Part shown: in pieces, positions 9,372-16,931 of the stretch
Numbering within the stretch: position 1 is the stretch's first letter
Layout of the letters: each line of letters begins with the position of its first letter
Source: Rhizobium leguminosarum
GTDB taxonomy: Bacteria; Pseudomonadota; Alphaproteobacteria; Rhizobiales; Rhizobiaceae
Direction: 5' to 3'
NCBI RefSeq assembly: GCF_002953715.1
Contig: NZ_CP025012.1
Location: 1,798,001 to 1,862,000 of the forward strand
DNA: 64,000 nt
Made by a program: the position numbers and the translations under genes
The notes under the pieces: generated by a model
Seen by the model: the letters and a program-made list of their open reading frames with translations, nothing else
The model's database searches: none
Told to the model about the DNA's origin: nothing

Positions 9372-10799
9372 ACTGTTCTTCCTCGTGATCGTTTGGGGCC
9401 TGATTGCGCGCTCGACGATATTGGAGTCAATTTCGATCCGGCCGTCCGTCAGGAAGCGCTCCAGTGCTTCGCGCCGGGTGAGCGCGTAGCGGATAGCTTC
9501 GGCGGTCTTGGACTTGCCAGAGACCTTGCCCAGTTCCTTTTCCCAAAGATCGAAGAGGTTGGCGACGATGGTCACCGACTTCTTCTGACGCAGCGTGGAG
9601 CGGCTGTCGGCATCCCGACCGCGGGCCTCATCTTCGATGCCCCACAACTCGGTCATCGCGACGATCGTGTCCGTTGCGGCCTTGGAGACACCGCTGATGT
9701 GAAGATCGTAAAACTTGCGGCGAAGATGCGCCCAGCACCCTGCGAGCTGGATCGTTTCATTGCTGCCGGCTTTGGCACGCGTCTTGGCCAGACTGGTATA
9801 GGCCGAGTATCCGTCAACTTGCAGGATGCCGTTGAACCCGGAGAGATGATGCGCCACGCAATCTGCGCCCCTACTATCCTCAAACCGATAGGCCACCATC
9901 GGCGGACTGGTTCCACCAAAGGGTCTATCATCGCGAGCATAGGCCCAAAGCCAGGCTTTCGTCGTCTTGCCCGAACCCGGTGCGAGGGTAGGCAATGTCG
10001 TCTCGTCGGCGAAGACCCTGTCGCCCTCCTTGACGCGCTCAAGAATGTAGTCGGCGCATATCTGCAGTTCGAAGCCCAGATGCCCCATCCACTGGGCCAT
10101 CAACGATCGGCTGATCTCGACACCGTCGCGTAGATAGATTGCCTCCTGCCGGTAAAGCGGAAGGCCGTCGGCGTATTTGGAGACGGCGATATAGGCGAGC
10201 AGCCGTTCTGTTGGCAGGCCACTTTCAATGATGTGTGCCGGTGCCAAAGCCTGGATCACGCCATCGTTGCCCCGGAAGGCATATTTGGGGCGACGCGTCA
10301 CGATGACCCTGAACTGAGGCGGCACGACATCCAATCGTTCGGAGCGATCCTCACCGATCAGGACCTTTTCCAGCCCCTCGCAGCCGGCCGGGATCTCTGG
10401 CTCGATCACTTCCTCGATGCGTTCGAGATGAGCGGCAAAACCCTTGCGCGGACGTGGTGCTCGTTTCGGCTTGTCTTTGGCCGCGTAATCAAGCTCGCTC
10501 TGGATTGCCGAAAGGCCGGTCTCGACTTCCTCGAAGGCAAAGGACACCTGCTCGTCATTGACGCCAAGGCGCAGTCGCTCGGAACGGGTGCCGTGTTGGG
10601 TGCGCTGCAGAACCTTCAGGATCGATGTGAGGTTGGCAATCCGCTCGTTGGCACTCTTCTCCACCGCTTCCAACCGGGCGATCTCGGCTGCCGCGGTGAC
10701 AAGCCGGGCTTCCTTCGCGGCCTGTTCGCGGGCCAGCGCAAGAACCATCGCTTTCAGCGCGTCAACGTCGTCCGGCAGGTCGTGAAGGGGCAAATCCAT
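9180..10799 (-). CDS. tnpC: IS66 transposase TnpC
   Basis: This 539-residue protein is a full-length IS66 transposase. It has an N-terminal coiled-coil segment (residues about 15-75, LAREQAAKEARLVTAAAEIA), a basic zinc-ribbon-like region without obvious cysteine pairs, and then the DDE catalytic core. Acidic catalytic candidates include VFADETTLPTL, LQVDGYSAY and the late IEIDSNIVERAIRPQT segment. The C-terminal IS66_C region (NNVDPLDWL to PW) is present. The stop lies 8 bases inside the left end of the element. It catalyses cut-and-paste or copy-type transposition together with TnpA and TnpB. Confidence 0.93.
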   Translation of the reverse strand: MDLPLHDLPDDVDALKAMVLALAREQAAKEARLVTAAAEIARLEAVEKSANERIANLTSILKVLQRTQHGTRSERLRLGVNDEQVSFAFEEVETGLSAIQSELDYAAKDKPKRAPRPRKGFAAHLERIEEVIEPEIPAGCEGLEKVLIGEDRSERLDVVPPQFRVIVTRRPKYAFRGNDGVIQALAPAHIIESGLPTERLLAYIAVSKYADGLPLYRQEAIYLRDGVEISRSLMAQWMGHLGFELQICADYILERVKEGDRVFADETTLPTLAPGSGKTTKAWLWAYARDDRPFGGTSPPMVAYRFEDSRGADCVAHHLSGFNGILQVDGYSAYTSLAKTRAKAGSNETIQLAGCWAHLRRKFYDLHISGVSKAATDTIVAMTELWGIEDEARGRDADSRSTLRQKKSVTIVANLFDLWEKELGKVSGKSKTAEAIRYALTRREALERFLTDGRIEIDSNIVERAIRPQTITRKNSLFAGSEGGGRTWATLATLLQTAKMNNVDPLDWLSQTLTRIAKGWPVSELEALMPWNFRPDAIS

Positions 10800-10874
10800 G
10801 GGAATGAGTAGAGCACAAAAACAGCCGTTTTCCCAACCATTACAGCGGCATGATTCATCTTGCCGCAGGCGCTG

Positions 10875-11219
10875 TCAGCCCGTCAACAAGGGTCGCCTGA
10901 CCTTGGTCGGGCGGATCTTTTTCCAATCCATTCCGGCCAGCAACGCCATGAGCTGAGAATGGTCAAGACGTATCCGTGCCGCCGATATGCCCGGCCAGCA
11001 GAAGCCTTGATCTTCCAGGGTTTTCAAATAGAGGCAGACCCCGCTGCCATCCCACCACGCGATCTTAATTTTGTCTGCCCGTTTCGACCGGAAGACGTAA
11101 AGCGCGCCATTGAAGGGATCGAGACCGCCATCGCGCACCAGCGCCATCAAAGACGCGGACCCCTTGCGGAAGTCGACTGGCTGGCACGACACATAGACCA
11201 CAACACCAGACGCGATCAT
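10875..11219 (-). CDS. tnpB: IS66 accessory protein TnpB
   Basis: This is a 114-residue IS66 Orf2 protein with the family core VVYVSCQPVDFRKGSASL and LYVFRSKRADKIKIAWWDGSG. Its start overlaps the end of tnpA by four bases, indicating translational coupling. It is required for transposition in characterised IS66 elements, but its biochemical role is not well defined. Confidence 0.93.
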   Translation of the reverse strand: MIASGVVVYVSCQPVDFRKGSASLMALVRDGGLDPFNGALYVFRSKRADKIKIAWWDGSGVCLYLKTLEDQGFCWPGISAARIRLDHSQLMALLAGMDWKKIRPTKVRRPLLTG

Positions 11220-11623
11220 GCCTTGCGAACCGCCCGCAGAACCTTCACCAGGTGATCGGGGTCAAAATCGCCGCCGACGCGCACCACCATATCTGCAATG
11301 ACAATATCTACCGAGCCGCTGCTTACCGTTTCAACGCGCGCGAACTTGATCTGCTTGCCCGTTTCCTCCGTCAGCGGCGCAACAACTCCCGATGCCAGTG
11401 CCTTGCGACGCCACCCATAAAGCTGCGAGGGATCCAAGCCTTCAGACCGGGCAACCGCCGAGACATTGGCCCCAGGCTGCAGCGCCGCGGCGACGATCCG
11501 CGTCTTTTCGTCATCCGACCATTCCCGGGGCTTGCGTCTTTGTCGCACGGGCTCAGCCGTCAAAACCTCAAAGGTTCGATGGTGATTCACAGTATCGCTC
11601 ATAGGATTCTCCGCATGATTCAT
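11216..11623 (-). CDS. tnpA: IS66 accessory protein TnpA (helix-turn-helix)
   Basis: The 135-residue product has an IS3/IS66-type helix-turn-helix at about residues 35-75 (REWSDDEKTRIVAAALQPG, NVSAVARSEGLDPSQLYGWR). A second ATG at 11602 could be the true start. It is the promoter-proximal gene of the element and probably binds the terminal repeats. Confidence 0.9.
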   Translation of the reverse strand: MNHAENPMSDTVNHHRTFEVLTAEPVRQRRKPREWSDDEKTRIVAAALQPGANVSAVARSEGLDPSQLYGWRRKALASGVVAPLTEETGKQIKFARVETVSSGSVDIVIADMVVRVGGDFDPDHLVKVLRAVRKA

Positions 11624-11679
11624 GCAGAAAATCGCTGATCAGCAGTCCGAAAGATACGTGGGATGGCCTACGCGCTTAC

Positions 11680-11877
11680 ATTGTTCCTTGAAGTGACCGT
11701 GTGAACTGCACTTCGAGGCGCGAACGGCGGCCTCTGTCCTAATAGGCTGTGACAAACCGCTCGTCAGCTTCCAGTCGGGCGCTCCCAATTCGCATGCGTG
11801 AACTTCGCCTTGTCGGCGACGCGCCGAGGTCCAGATCTTCGATAAACCGCCGAGCTCGGGCTTGATTGATCGAGGCG
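11680..11877. other. Right target repeat and old 3' flank of the methyltransferase gene
   Basis: The right copy of ATTGTTC is at 11680-11686, and the original methyltransferase stop TGA is at 11689-11691 once the IS is removed. The remainder up to the DUF411 stop has no supported gene. Confidence 0.65.
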
Positions 11878-12342
11878 TCAGGCCTTCCGGGGACGAACCT
11901 CCATAAACACGTATGGCGCGCCGGTTCCCGAGGGGATCGCATAGACGTCATAGACCGCGGCCGGATCGACACCCATTCCCAATGAGCCGGACGGCATCCC
12001 CGGCACGGCCAGTCCTCGGACCGGCGGCCGCTCTCGGAGCAGGCGCTGCACGGCCTCGAGCGGAACATGTCCCTCGAGGTAATATTCCTCGACGGCAGCG
12101 GTATGGCATCCTTCCATTTCGGCAGGCACGCGAAGCCGTGCCTTGACTGCGGCAAGGTCGTCGGTGTTGTGGAGATCGACGGAATAACCTGCCTCTGCCA
12201 TTGCCTTCGCCCATTCGTGGCAACAGCCGCAATTCGGGTCCTTATAGACAGTCATTTCTGCCGGAGCCGTGGCACGGGCCTTTCCGCTCAGGAACACCAG
12301 GGCAGAGCCCGCCATTGCAATGAAACTTCTTCTTCCGTGCAT
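11878..12342 (-). CDS. DUF411 periplasmic metal-binding protein
   Basis: The 154-residue protein has an N-terminal export signal (MHGRRSFIAMAGSALVFLSG, with a twin-arginine-like RR). The DUF411 signature follows: VYKDPNCGCCHEWAKAM at about residues 32-48, with the CxCC cysteine cluster, and GCHTA near residue 78. DUF411 proteins are periplasmic, are usually found in copper or silver resistance loci, and probably bind copper. It is the last gene of the minus-strand copper series, after the CusF-like gene and separated from it by a strong hairpin. Confidence 0.85.
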   Translation of the reverse strand: MHGRRSFIAMAGSALVFLSGKARATAPAEMTVYKDPNCGCCHEWAKAMAEAGYSVDLHNTDDLAAVKARLRVPAEMEGCHTAAVEEYYLEGHVPLEAVQRLLRERPPVRGLAVPGMPSGSLGMGVDPAAVYDVYAIPSGTGAPYVFMEVRPRKA

Positions 12343-12361
12343 TGTCTGCGCTCCTCGATGT

Positions 12362-12391
12362 CCTGCCGCCCGGATCGACCCGGGCGGCAGG
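12362..12391. other. Strong intercistronic hairpin between the cusF-like and DUF411 genes
   Basis: CCTGCCGCCCGG (12362-12373) pairs perfectly with CCGGGCGGCAGG (12380-12391) around a 6-base loop. On the transcribed minus strand it is followed by the DUF411 ribosome site and not a T-run. It is therefore better read as an mRNA stabiliser or partial attenuator than as a terminator. Confidence 0.7.
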
Positions 12392-12397
12392 AGTTGG

Positions 12398-12685
12398 CTA
12401 TTTTACATTGGTGACGGTCAGCTTGCCATTCACACGCTCGGCAACGAACTCGACATTCGCACCTTCTTTCAGTTTTTCGACCAGAGCCGGGTCTTCGACG
12501 CGGAAAACCATCGTCATCGCGGGCATGTCGAGGTTCTTCAGGTCCTCATGCTTGATGGTGACCTTCTTTGCCTTTGTGTCGACCTTGTTGACGACACCCT
12601 TGGTGAATTCCTCGGCGAATGCGCCGAAGGCCGCGCTGGCGCAGAGCAGGGTGGCGAGGCCGATTTTGATCATTGCAGTTTTCAT
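12398..12685 (-). CDS. CusF-like periplasmic copper-binding protein
   Basis: This 95-residue protein starts at 12685 and has a clear signal peptide (residues 1-24, cleaved after AFGAFA). The mature part is the small beta-barrel of CusF/CusB_C. The copper site reads IKHEDLKNLDMPAMTMVF: the His and the MxM pair (MTM) match CusF ligands. The position of the CusF tryptophan that covers Cu(I) is Met here. It probably carries Cu(I) in the periplasm, here without an RND partner. The gene lies 23 bases after the cupredoxin gene. Confidence 0.85.
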   Translation of the reverse strand: MKTAMIKIGLATLLCASAAFGAFAEEFTKGVVNKVDTKAKKVTIKHEDLKNLDMPAMTMVFRVEDPALVEKLKEGANVEFVAERVNGKLTVTNVK

Positions 12686-12708
12686 GCGTGTAGCTCCTTT
12701 GTTGCAGA

Positions 12709-13188
12709 TTATTTGCCGGCGACGGTGACGTCGCCATGCATGCCGGCTTCGTAGTGACCGGGGATCAGGCAGGCGAACTTGAACTCGCCGTCGGTGGTGA
12801 ACTTCCAGACGATCTCGCCGGATTGGCCAGCCGGAAGACGGATGGAGTTGGCGTCGGCATGTTCCATTTCCGGGAACTTCTCCATGACCTTCTTGTGCTC
12901 CAGGATCTTGTCTTCCTGATCGAGCACGAATTCGTGGTCGACGGTTCCGGCATTCTTGATCGCGATCTTGACCGTCTGCCCCTTGCGGACGTTGAAGACC
13001 GCGGGAGTAAACAGCATCTTTCCGTCGTCGGTTTCCGTCATCGTGACGCGGATGGTCTGTGTCGCCTTGGCCTTGTCGCCGGGTTCTCCGATAGCCATCT
13101 TCTCGCCGTGGCCACCGGCATGATTGCCTGAGGCAAGTGCTGGCGAGGCGAGTGCTGCGAGGGCCAGTGCCATGAGATAATTCTTCAT
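12709..13188 (-). CDS. Periplasmic cupredoxin (CopI-like)
   Basis: The 159-residue protein has a signal peptide (MKNYLMALALAALASPALAS), a His/Gly-rich linker (GNHAGGHGEK) and one cupredoxin domain. Type 1 copper ligands are visible: His in TVDHEFVL and Cys, His and Met in CLIPGHYEAGM near the C-terminus. Single-domain cupredoxins of this type accompany multicopper oxidases in copper-tolerance operons and bind copper or pass electrons in the periplasm. It lies 32 bases downstream of the multicopper oxidase gene and is surely co-transcribed. Confidence 0.9.
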   Translation of the reverse strand: MKNYLMALALAALASPALASGNHAGGHGEKMAIGEPGDKAKATQTIRVTMTETDDGKMLFTPAVFNVRKGQTVKIAIKNAGTVDHEFVLDQEDKILEHKKVMEKFPEMEHADANSIRLPAGQSGEIVWKFTTDGEFKFACLIPGHYEAGMHGDVTVAGK

Positions 13189-13220
13189 TCGTCATTCCTT
13201 TTCGATGTTGAGATTGGACC

Positions 13221-14567
13221 TCAGCCGTTTGTCGGCTTCGGCGTGATTTGCGTTTTCGCGTCTTTGGCCTTGGTCGCGTCCGGAAGTTCTCCGGTCCATT
13301 CCCAGGCCTGCGTTCCGGGCGGGTTTTCGTACCAGCCGGGATCTGAGTAATCGTCTGCCGAGATCCCCTCGCGGACTTTCACGACCGAGAACATGCCGCC
13401 CATTTCGATCGGACCATGCGGCCCCCAGCCGGTCATCATCGGAACGGTGTTCTCGGGGATGGGCATTTCCATTTCGCCCATGTCGGCCATGCCCTTGGTG
13501 CCCATGGGCATGTATTCCGGCTGCAGCTTCCTGATCTTTTCGGCGACCTTCGACTTGTCCGCGCCGATGAAAGTTGGAATGTCGTGACCCATGGCGTTCA
13601 TCGTGTGGTGCGACTTGTGGCAGTGGATCGCCCAGTCGCCGAGATATTTGGCGTCGAACTCGTAGGCACGCATCGCGCCGACCGGGATGTCGATGCTGAC
13701 CTCCGGCCACCGCGCTTCCGGCCGCACCCAGCCGCCGTCGGTGCAGGTCACTTCGAAATCGTAGCCATGCATGTGGACCGGATGGTTGGTCATCGTCAGG
13801 TTGCCGACCCGGACGCGCACTCGGTCATTCCTGGACACGACGAGAGGGCTGATGTCCGGGAACACGCGGCTGTTCCAGCACCACATGTTGAAGTCGGTCA
13901 TCTCCATGATCCGCGGCACGTAGGAGCCGGGGTCGATGTCGTAGGCGTTGAGCAGGAAGACGAAGTCCCGGTCGACGCGCATGAACTTGGGATCTTTCGG
14001 ATGGATCACGAAGAAACCCATCATGCCCATGGCCATCTGCACCATCTCATCGGAATGCGGGTGGTACATGAAGGTGCCGGATTTCACGAGGTCGAACTCG
14101 TAGACATAGGTCTTGCCGACTGGAATATGCGGCTGCGTCAGGCCGCCGACGCCGTCCATGCCCGACGGCAGGATCATGCCGTGCCAGTGGATCGTCGTGT
14201 GCTCGGGCAGCTTGTTGGTGACGAAGATGCGGACGCGATCCCCCTCGACAGCCTCGATCGTCGGTCCCGGTGACTGTCCGTTGTAGCCCCACAGATAGGC
14301 GGTCATGCCGTCTGCCATCTCGCGTTCGACCGGCTCGGCGACGAGGTGAAATTCCTTGACGCCGTTGTTCATCCTGTGCGGCAAGGTCCAGCCGTTGAGG
14401 GTGACCACGGGCTGATAGTCCGGACCGGAGCTAGCGTGGAGTGGCGGCTGCATGTCCGCCGATTCCATGGTCGGGGCGTCGGGCAGATCCATCGCCGACG
14501 TCTTCGTCCAGGCGGCTGTGGTGAGCAGAGCAGCGCTGGCTCCAAAAAGTTGTCGTCTGTTGAACAT
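13221..14567 (-). CDS. Multicopper oxidase (periplasmic, copper tolerance)
   Basis: The start at 14567 has AAAGGA upstream and yields 448 residues with a twin-arginine-type leader (MFNRRQLFGASAALLTTAAW). The four copper-binding segments are present: HWHG (about residue 132), MYHPHSDEM, NHPVHMHG and HCHKSHHTMNAM (about residue 345). Together these give the type 1, type 2 and type 3 sites. The C-terminal third is Met-rich (GTKGMADMGEMEMPIPENT), as in cuprous oxidases. It probably oxidises Cu(I) to the less toxic Cu(II) in the periplasm. It lies between the outer-membrane efflux gene (13 bases upstream) and the cupredoxin gene. Confidence 0.92.
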   Translation of the reverse strand: MFNRRQLFGASAALLTTAAWTKTSAMDLPDAPTMESADMQPPLHASSGPDYQPVVTLNGWTLPHRMNNGVKEFHLVAEPVEREMADGMTAYLWGYNGQSPGPTIEAVEGDRVRIFVTNKLPEHTTIHWHGMILPSGMDGVGGLTQPHIPVGKTYVYEFDLVKSGTFMYHPHSDEMVQMAMGMMGFFVIHPKDPKFMRVDRDFVFLLNAYDIDPGSYVPRIMEMTDFNMWCWNSRVFPDISPLVVSRNDRVRVRVGNLTMTNHPVHMHGYDFEVTCTDGGWVRPEARWPEVSIDIPVGAMRAYEFDAKYLGDWAIHCHKSHHTMNAMGHDIPTFIGADKSKVAEKIRKLQPEYMPMGTKGMADMGEMEMPIPENTVPMMTGWGPHGPIEMGGMFSVVKVREGISADDYSDPGWYENPPGTQAWEWTGELPDATKAKDAKTQITPKPTNG

Positions 14568-14580
14568 GGTGTGTCCTTTC

Positions 14581-16047
14581 TCAATGACCGAGGCCACCGC
14601 TGCTTTCGGAAGCAGCGGTGGCCTCGGTCTCTGCCGACGCCTTCGTGCCGCCGCCGCCGTAGATCGCAGGCGCCAGATCGGCTTCGGCCAGCCAGAAATC
14701 TCGCTTCGCGTTGACGGAAAGCAGGGTGGAGTTGATCTTGTCGCGGGTGTCTGTCAGCAGCTCGAAGGTGTTCGAGATCATGCCGTTGTAGGTCAGCAGG
14801 GATTCCTCCTCGACCTTGGTGCGCAGCGGCACGACGTTGTTGCGGTAGTGCCGCGCGATATCGTAGTTCGAGCGGTAGGCCTCATAGGCGGAGCGTGCTT
14901 CAGAGCGGATGTTGACGGCCTTCTCCGCCAAGAGGTTCGCCGCCCGCATGTAGGCCAGCTCGGACTTGCGCATCCGGGCCTTGCCGGTGTCGAAGATCGG
15001 GATGGCGAACTCAAGCTCGACCTGTGCAGTGGTTCGCGTTTTCTTCTCGTCGTCCTCGATTTCCCGTTCCGTTTCGAAACCGGTCAGGATTTCGAGGTCG
15101 CTGACATAGCGTGTCGCCTCGGTGAGGCCATAGGATCTGGCCGTGGCCTCAAGGTCGAGCTTGGCGATCTGCAGGTCGATGCGGTTCCTGAGAGCCTCGG
15201 CCTCGATGGTATCGCGTCTGACGACGGATTTGGGGAGCGGCGGCAGGCTGTTCGGAACCTGGTAGTCCAGATCGGAGCCCCAGAGGCCCGTCAGCCGCGT
15301 CAACTCCTCCTTGGCAAGACGGGCGGACAAGCGGGCCTTCGCCGTTTCCCCGGCGAGTTCGGCGACGAACACATGTTCACGGGCCTGGGCGCCCTTGGCC
15401 ATTGCGCCTGTCTCGCCGAGTTTCTCGGCGAGTTCGGAGGCTGCATCGGCAGTCGCCTGGGCGTGCTGGAGCTGCCCGACATTCTCCCATGAGGCGACCG
15501 CACCGATAAAGGCGCGCCGGGTGTCAGCGGCGACCTGAAGCGTCTTCACCGCCGCGATCAATTGCGCCTGCCGGAAGCGGGTGTCGGCGATCGCCATGTC
15601 CCTGTTCTTCGTGGCGAGCGCCAGGATGTTCGTCGTGATCATCCCTTCGATCGTTTTGAACGCCTGCAGTTCCGGAGTTCCGATCCCGGTCGTGCCGATG
15701 GAGACGGTCGGGTTGATGAGCATCGTTGACTGCCAGGCGTCGGCGGCGCTGTCGCCAAGATCGGCATAGGCGGCCTGGAGGCCCTTGTTGTTGAGCAGCG
15801 CGATCTGGACGGCCGTCTCGACGTCGAGAGGCTTCGTTCGAGCAAGCAGGCCTTTGACCTGCGCGGCCGCCGATCGGGCCTGGTTCTGGTTCTGGATCCA
15901 GACGGTTTCTTTCGCCGTGACAGTGGCGGTTTTGTTGGCAACGGCGGTGAAACCCGCCTCCTTGCGGGAATAGTCGGCGCCTGTAACGCAGCCGCTCAAG
16001 GCGAGCGGGAATGCCAGCGCCGCGATCAGTCTTGTGGTGCCGATCAT
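14581..16047 (-). CDS. TolC/CusC-type outer-membrane efflux lipoprotein
   Basis: The ATG at 16047 begins a lipoprotein signal (MIGTTRLIAALAFPLALSGC; Cys20 is the lipidation site) and a 488-residue product. The body is long, helical and Gln/Ala/Glu-rich, in two repeated halves (for example VETAVQIALLNNKGLQAAY and later VELEFAIPIFDTGKARM), as in outer-membrane factors. Normally such a channel works with an RND or MFS pump and an adaptor, but neither is encoded beside it. Its stop is 13 bases before the multicopper oxidase start, and its start overlaps the small lipoprotein gene by 4 bases. Confidence 0.88.
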   Translation of the reverse strand: MIGTTRLIAALAFPLALSGCVTGADYSRKEAGFTAVANKTATVTAKETVWIQNQNQARSAAAQVKGLLARTKPLDVETAVQIALLNNKGLQAAYADLGDSAADAWQSTMLINPTVSIGTTGIGTPELQAFKTIEGMITTNILALATKNRDMAIADTRFRQAQLIAAVKTLQVAADTRRAFIGAVASWENVGQLQHAQATADAASELAEKLGETGAMAKGAQAREHVFVAELAGETAKARLSARLAKEELTRLTGLWGSDLDYQVPNSLPPLPKSVVRRDTIEAEALRNRIDLQIAKLDLEATARSYGLTEATRYVSDLEILTGFETEREIEDDEKKTRTTAQVELEFAIPIFDTGKARMRKSELAYMRAANLLAEKAVNIRSEARSAYEAYRSNYDIARHYRNNVVPLRTKVEEESLLTYNGMISNTFELLTDTRDKINSTLLSVNAKRDFWLAEADLAPAIYGGGGTKASAETEATAASESSGGLGH

Positions 16048-16271
16048 GAGCCGTCTCCATTCATGGGAGACTGCAGATCGTTCTGTCTGCGCCAGGGTTT
16101 GGGATCGACCGGCTGGCGGGCGACGTAATCTGTGATCGGCGACCTGTATGCCGCCGGAAGCGCGGACGGCTGAACGACCGCGGTGGGAAACGCCACCACG
16201 TCGGGAGGAAGCGTGGATGCGCAGCCACCGGCAACAAGCGGCAGCCCCACCACGAAAAGCGAGGGTTTCAT
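16044..16271 (-). CDS. Small lipoprotein of the copper operon
   Basis: This 75-residue protein starts with a lipoprotein leader (MKPSLFVVGLPLVAGGCAS; Cys17). The rest is Pro-rich, and I see no metal motif. Its stop overlaps the start of the outer-membrane efflux gene (ATGA), which makes translational coupling likely and supports it as a real gene. I do not recognise its family. Confidence 0.7.
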   Translation of the reverse strand: MKPSLFVVGLPLVAGGCASTLPPDVVAFPTAVVQPSALPAAYRSPITDYVARQPVDPKPWRRQNDLQSPMNGDGS

Positions 16272-16364
16272 TTTGAAATGTCCGAATAGGAGATAGCCTA
16301 CAGGGCGCTCGCCCAGAAGCAGGCAAGCGTCCGACTAGACCCGATCAAGCGGGTGCGTCTCTAT

Positions 16365-16769
16365 TCAGATATTCGGGGGACGGTTGAGGGTCGGCAGTTC
16401 GCCAAGGGTCGTCCGGTCGTCGATGAATTGCCGGATCGAGGTTACGACGGGTCCGCCGACATCCTGGCCCTCACAGATAATGCCGAGCCCGCCGCAGAAA
16501 TCCTTGCAGCATTCTTGCTTGACGGGCTTCGATACGCCATCCGCGTCACCGCTGGCCTCGCCCTGGGAGTGGTCATGGACAGCCATCTTCGTCATGTCGT
16601 GGCCATCGTGATGCTGCACAGCATCGGTTTCGGACACGACCGCTGCCATTTCCGGGAGCGAGGAGCCATGCATGGCGGCACTGGCGTTCGACAGCGAGTA
16701 CCCCGCCAGTGATACGATGATCACCAGCCGTATCATCACGAGCAGCCTGCTCATTGCGATTCGGTACAT
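16365..16769 (-). CDS. Small exported His/Met/Cys-rich protein heading the copper series
   Basis: The best start is 16769, ten bases after GAGGAG; in-frame ATGs at 16778 and 16835 are less well placed. The 134-residue product has an N-terminal hydrophobic segment (LLVMIRLVIIVSLAGYSLS). Then come a His/Met-rich stretch (VQHHDGHDMTKMAVHDHSQG) and a cysteine cluster (QECCKDFCGGLGIIC), all plausible copper ligands. It lies upstream of, and in the same direction as, the lipoprotein-efflux-oxidase series. It resembles CopL-type leader proteins in composition, but I cannot assign it to that family. Confidence 0.65.
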   Translation of the reverse strand: MYRIAMSRLLVMIRLVIIVSLAGYSLSNASAAMHGSSLPEMAAVVSETDAVQHHDGHDMTKMAVHDHSQGEASGDADGVSKPVKQECCKDFCGGLGIICEGQDVGGPVVTSIRQFIDDRTTLGELPTLNRPPNI

Positions 16770-16931
16770 CTTGCCCATGCTCCTCGAACTACATGCAAAG
16801 CAGCTCGATTTCAATTGCAACTCATCTATCGTCAATGTTCGAGCCCTTTATGTGGCACGAACATCATCCCGTTCACGATCCTGGTGTTCGCCGCCAAGAC
16901 CGGCCGCTATGTCGCGCTGACGCTGGCCACT

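Larger units (their letters stand above)
9172..11679 (-). mobile_element. Complete IS66-family insertion sequence with tnpA, tnpB and tnpC
   Basis: The element is 2508 bases. Its ends start with the IS66 terminal sequence: GTAAGCGGTTAGCTGAT from 9172, and GTAAGCGCGTAGGCCAT read inward from 11679 on the other strand. All three IS66 genes are intact on the minus strand in the order tnpA, tnpB, tnpC. The flanking direct repeat ATTGTTC is 7 bases by exact match, whereas IS66 elements usually make 8. The intact genes and exact repeats suggest a recent insertion that may still be mobile. Confidence 0.93.

Noticed and set aside
11739..12155. A minus-strand frame overlapping the DUF411 gene
   Set aside because: Most of it is DUF411 in another frame, and the tail has no recognisable similarity.
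12398..13195. A single long frame covering the cupredoxin gene and the CusF-like gene
   Set aside because: Only its last 95 codons make sense, as the CusF-like protein; the rest is the cupredoxin gene read in the wrong frame.
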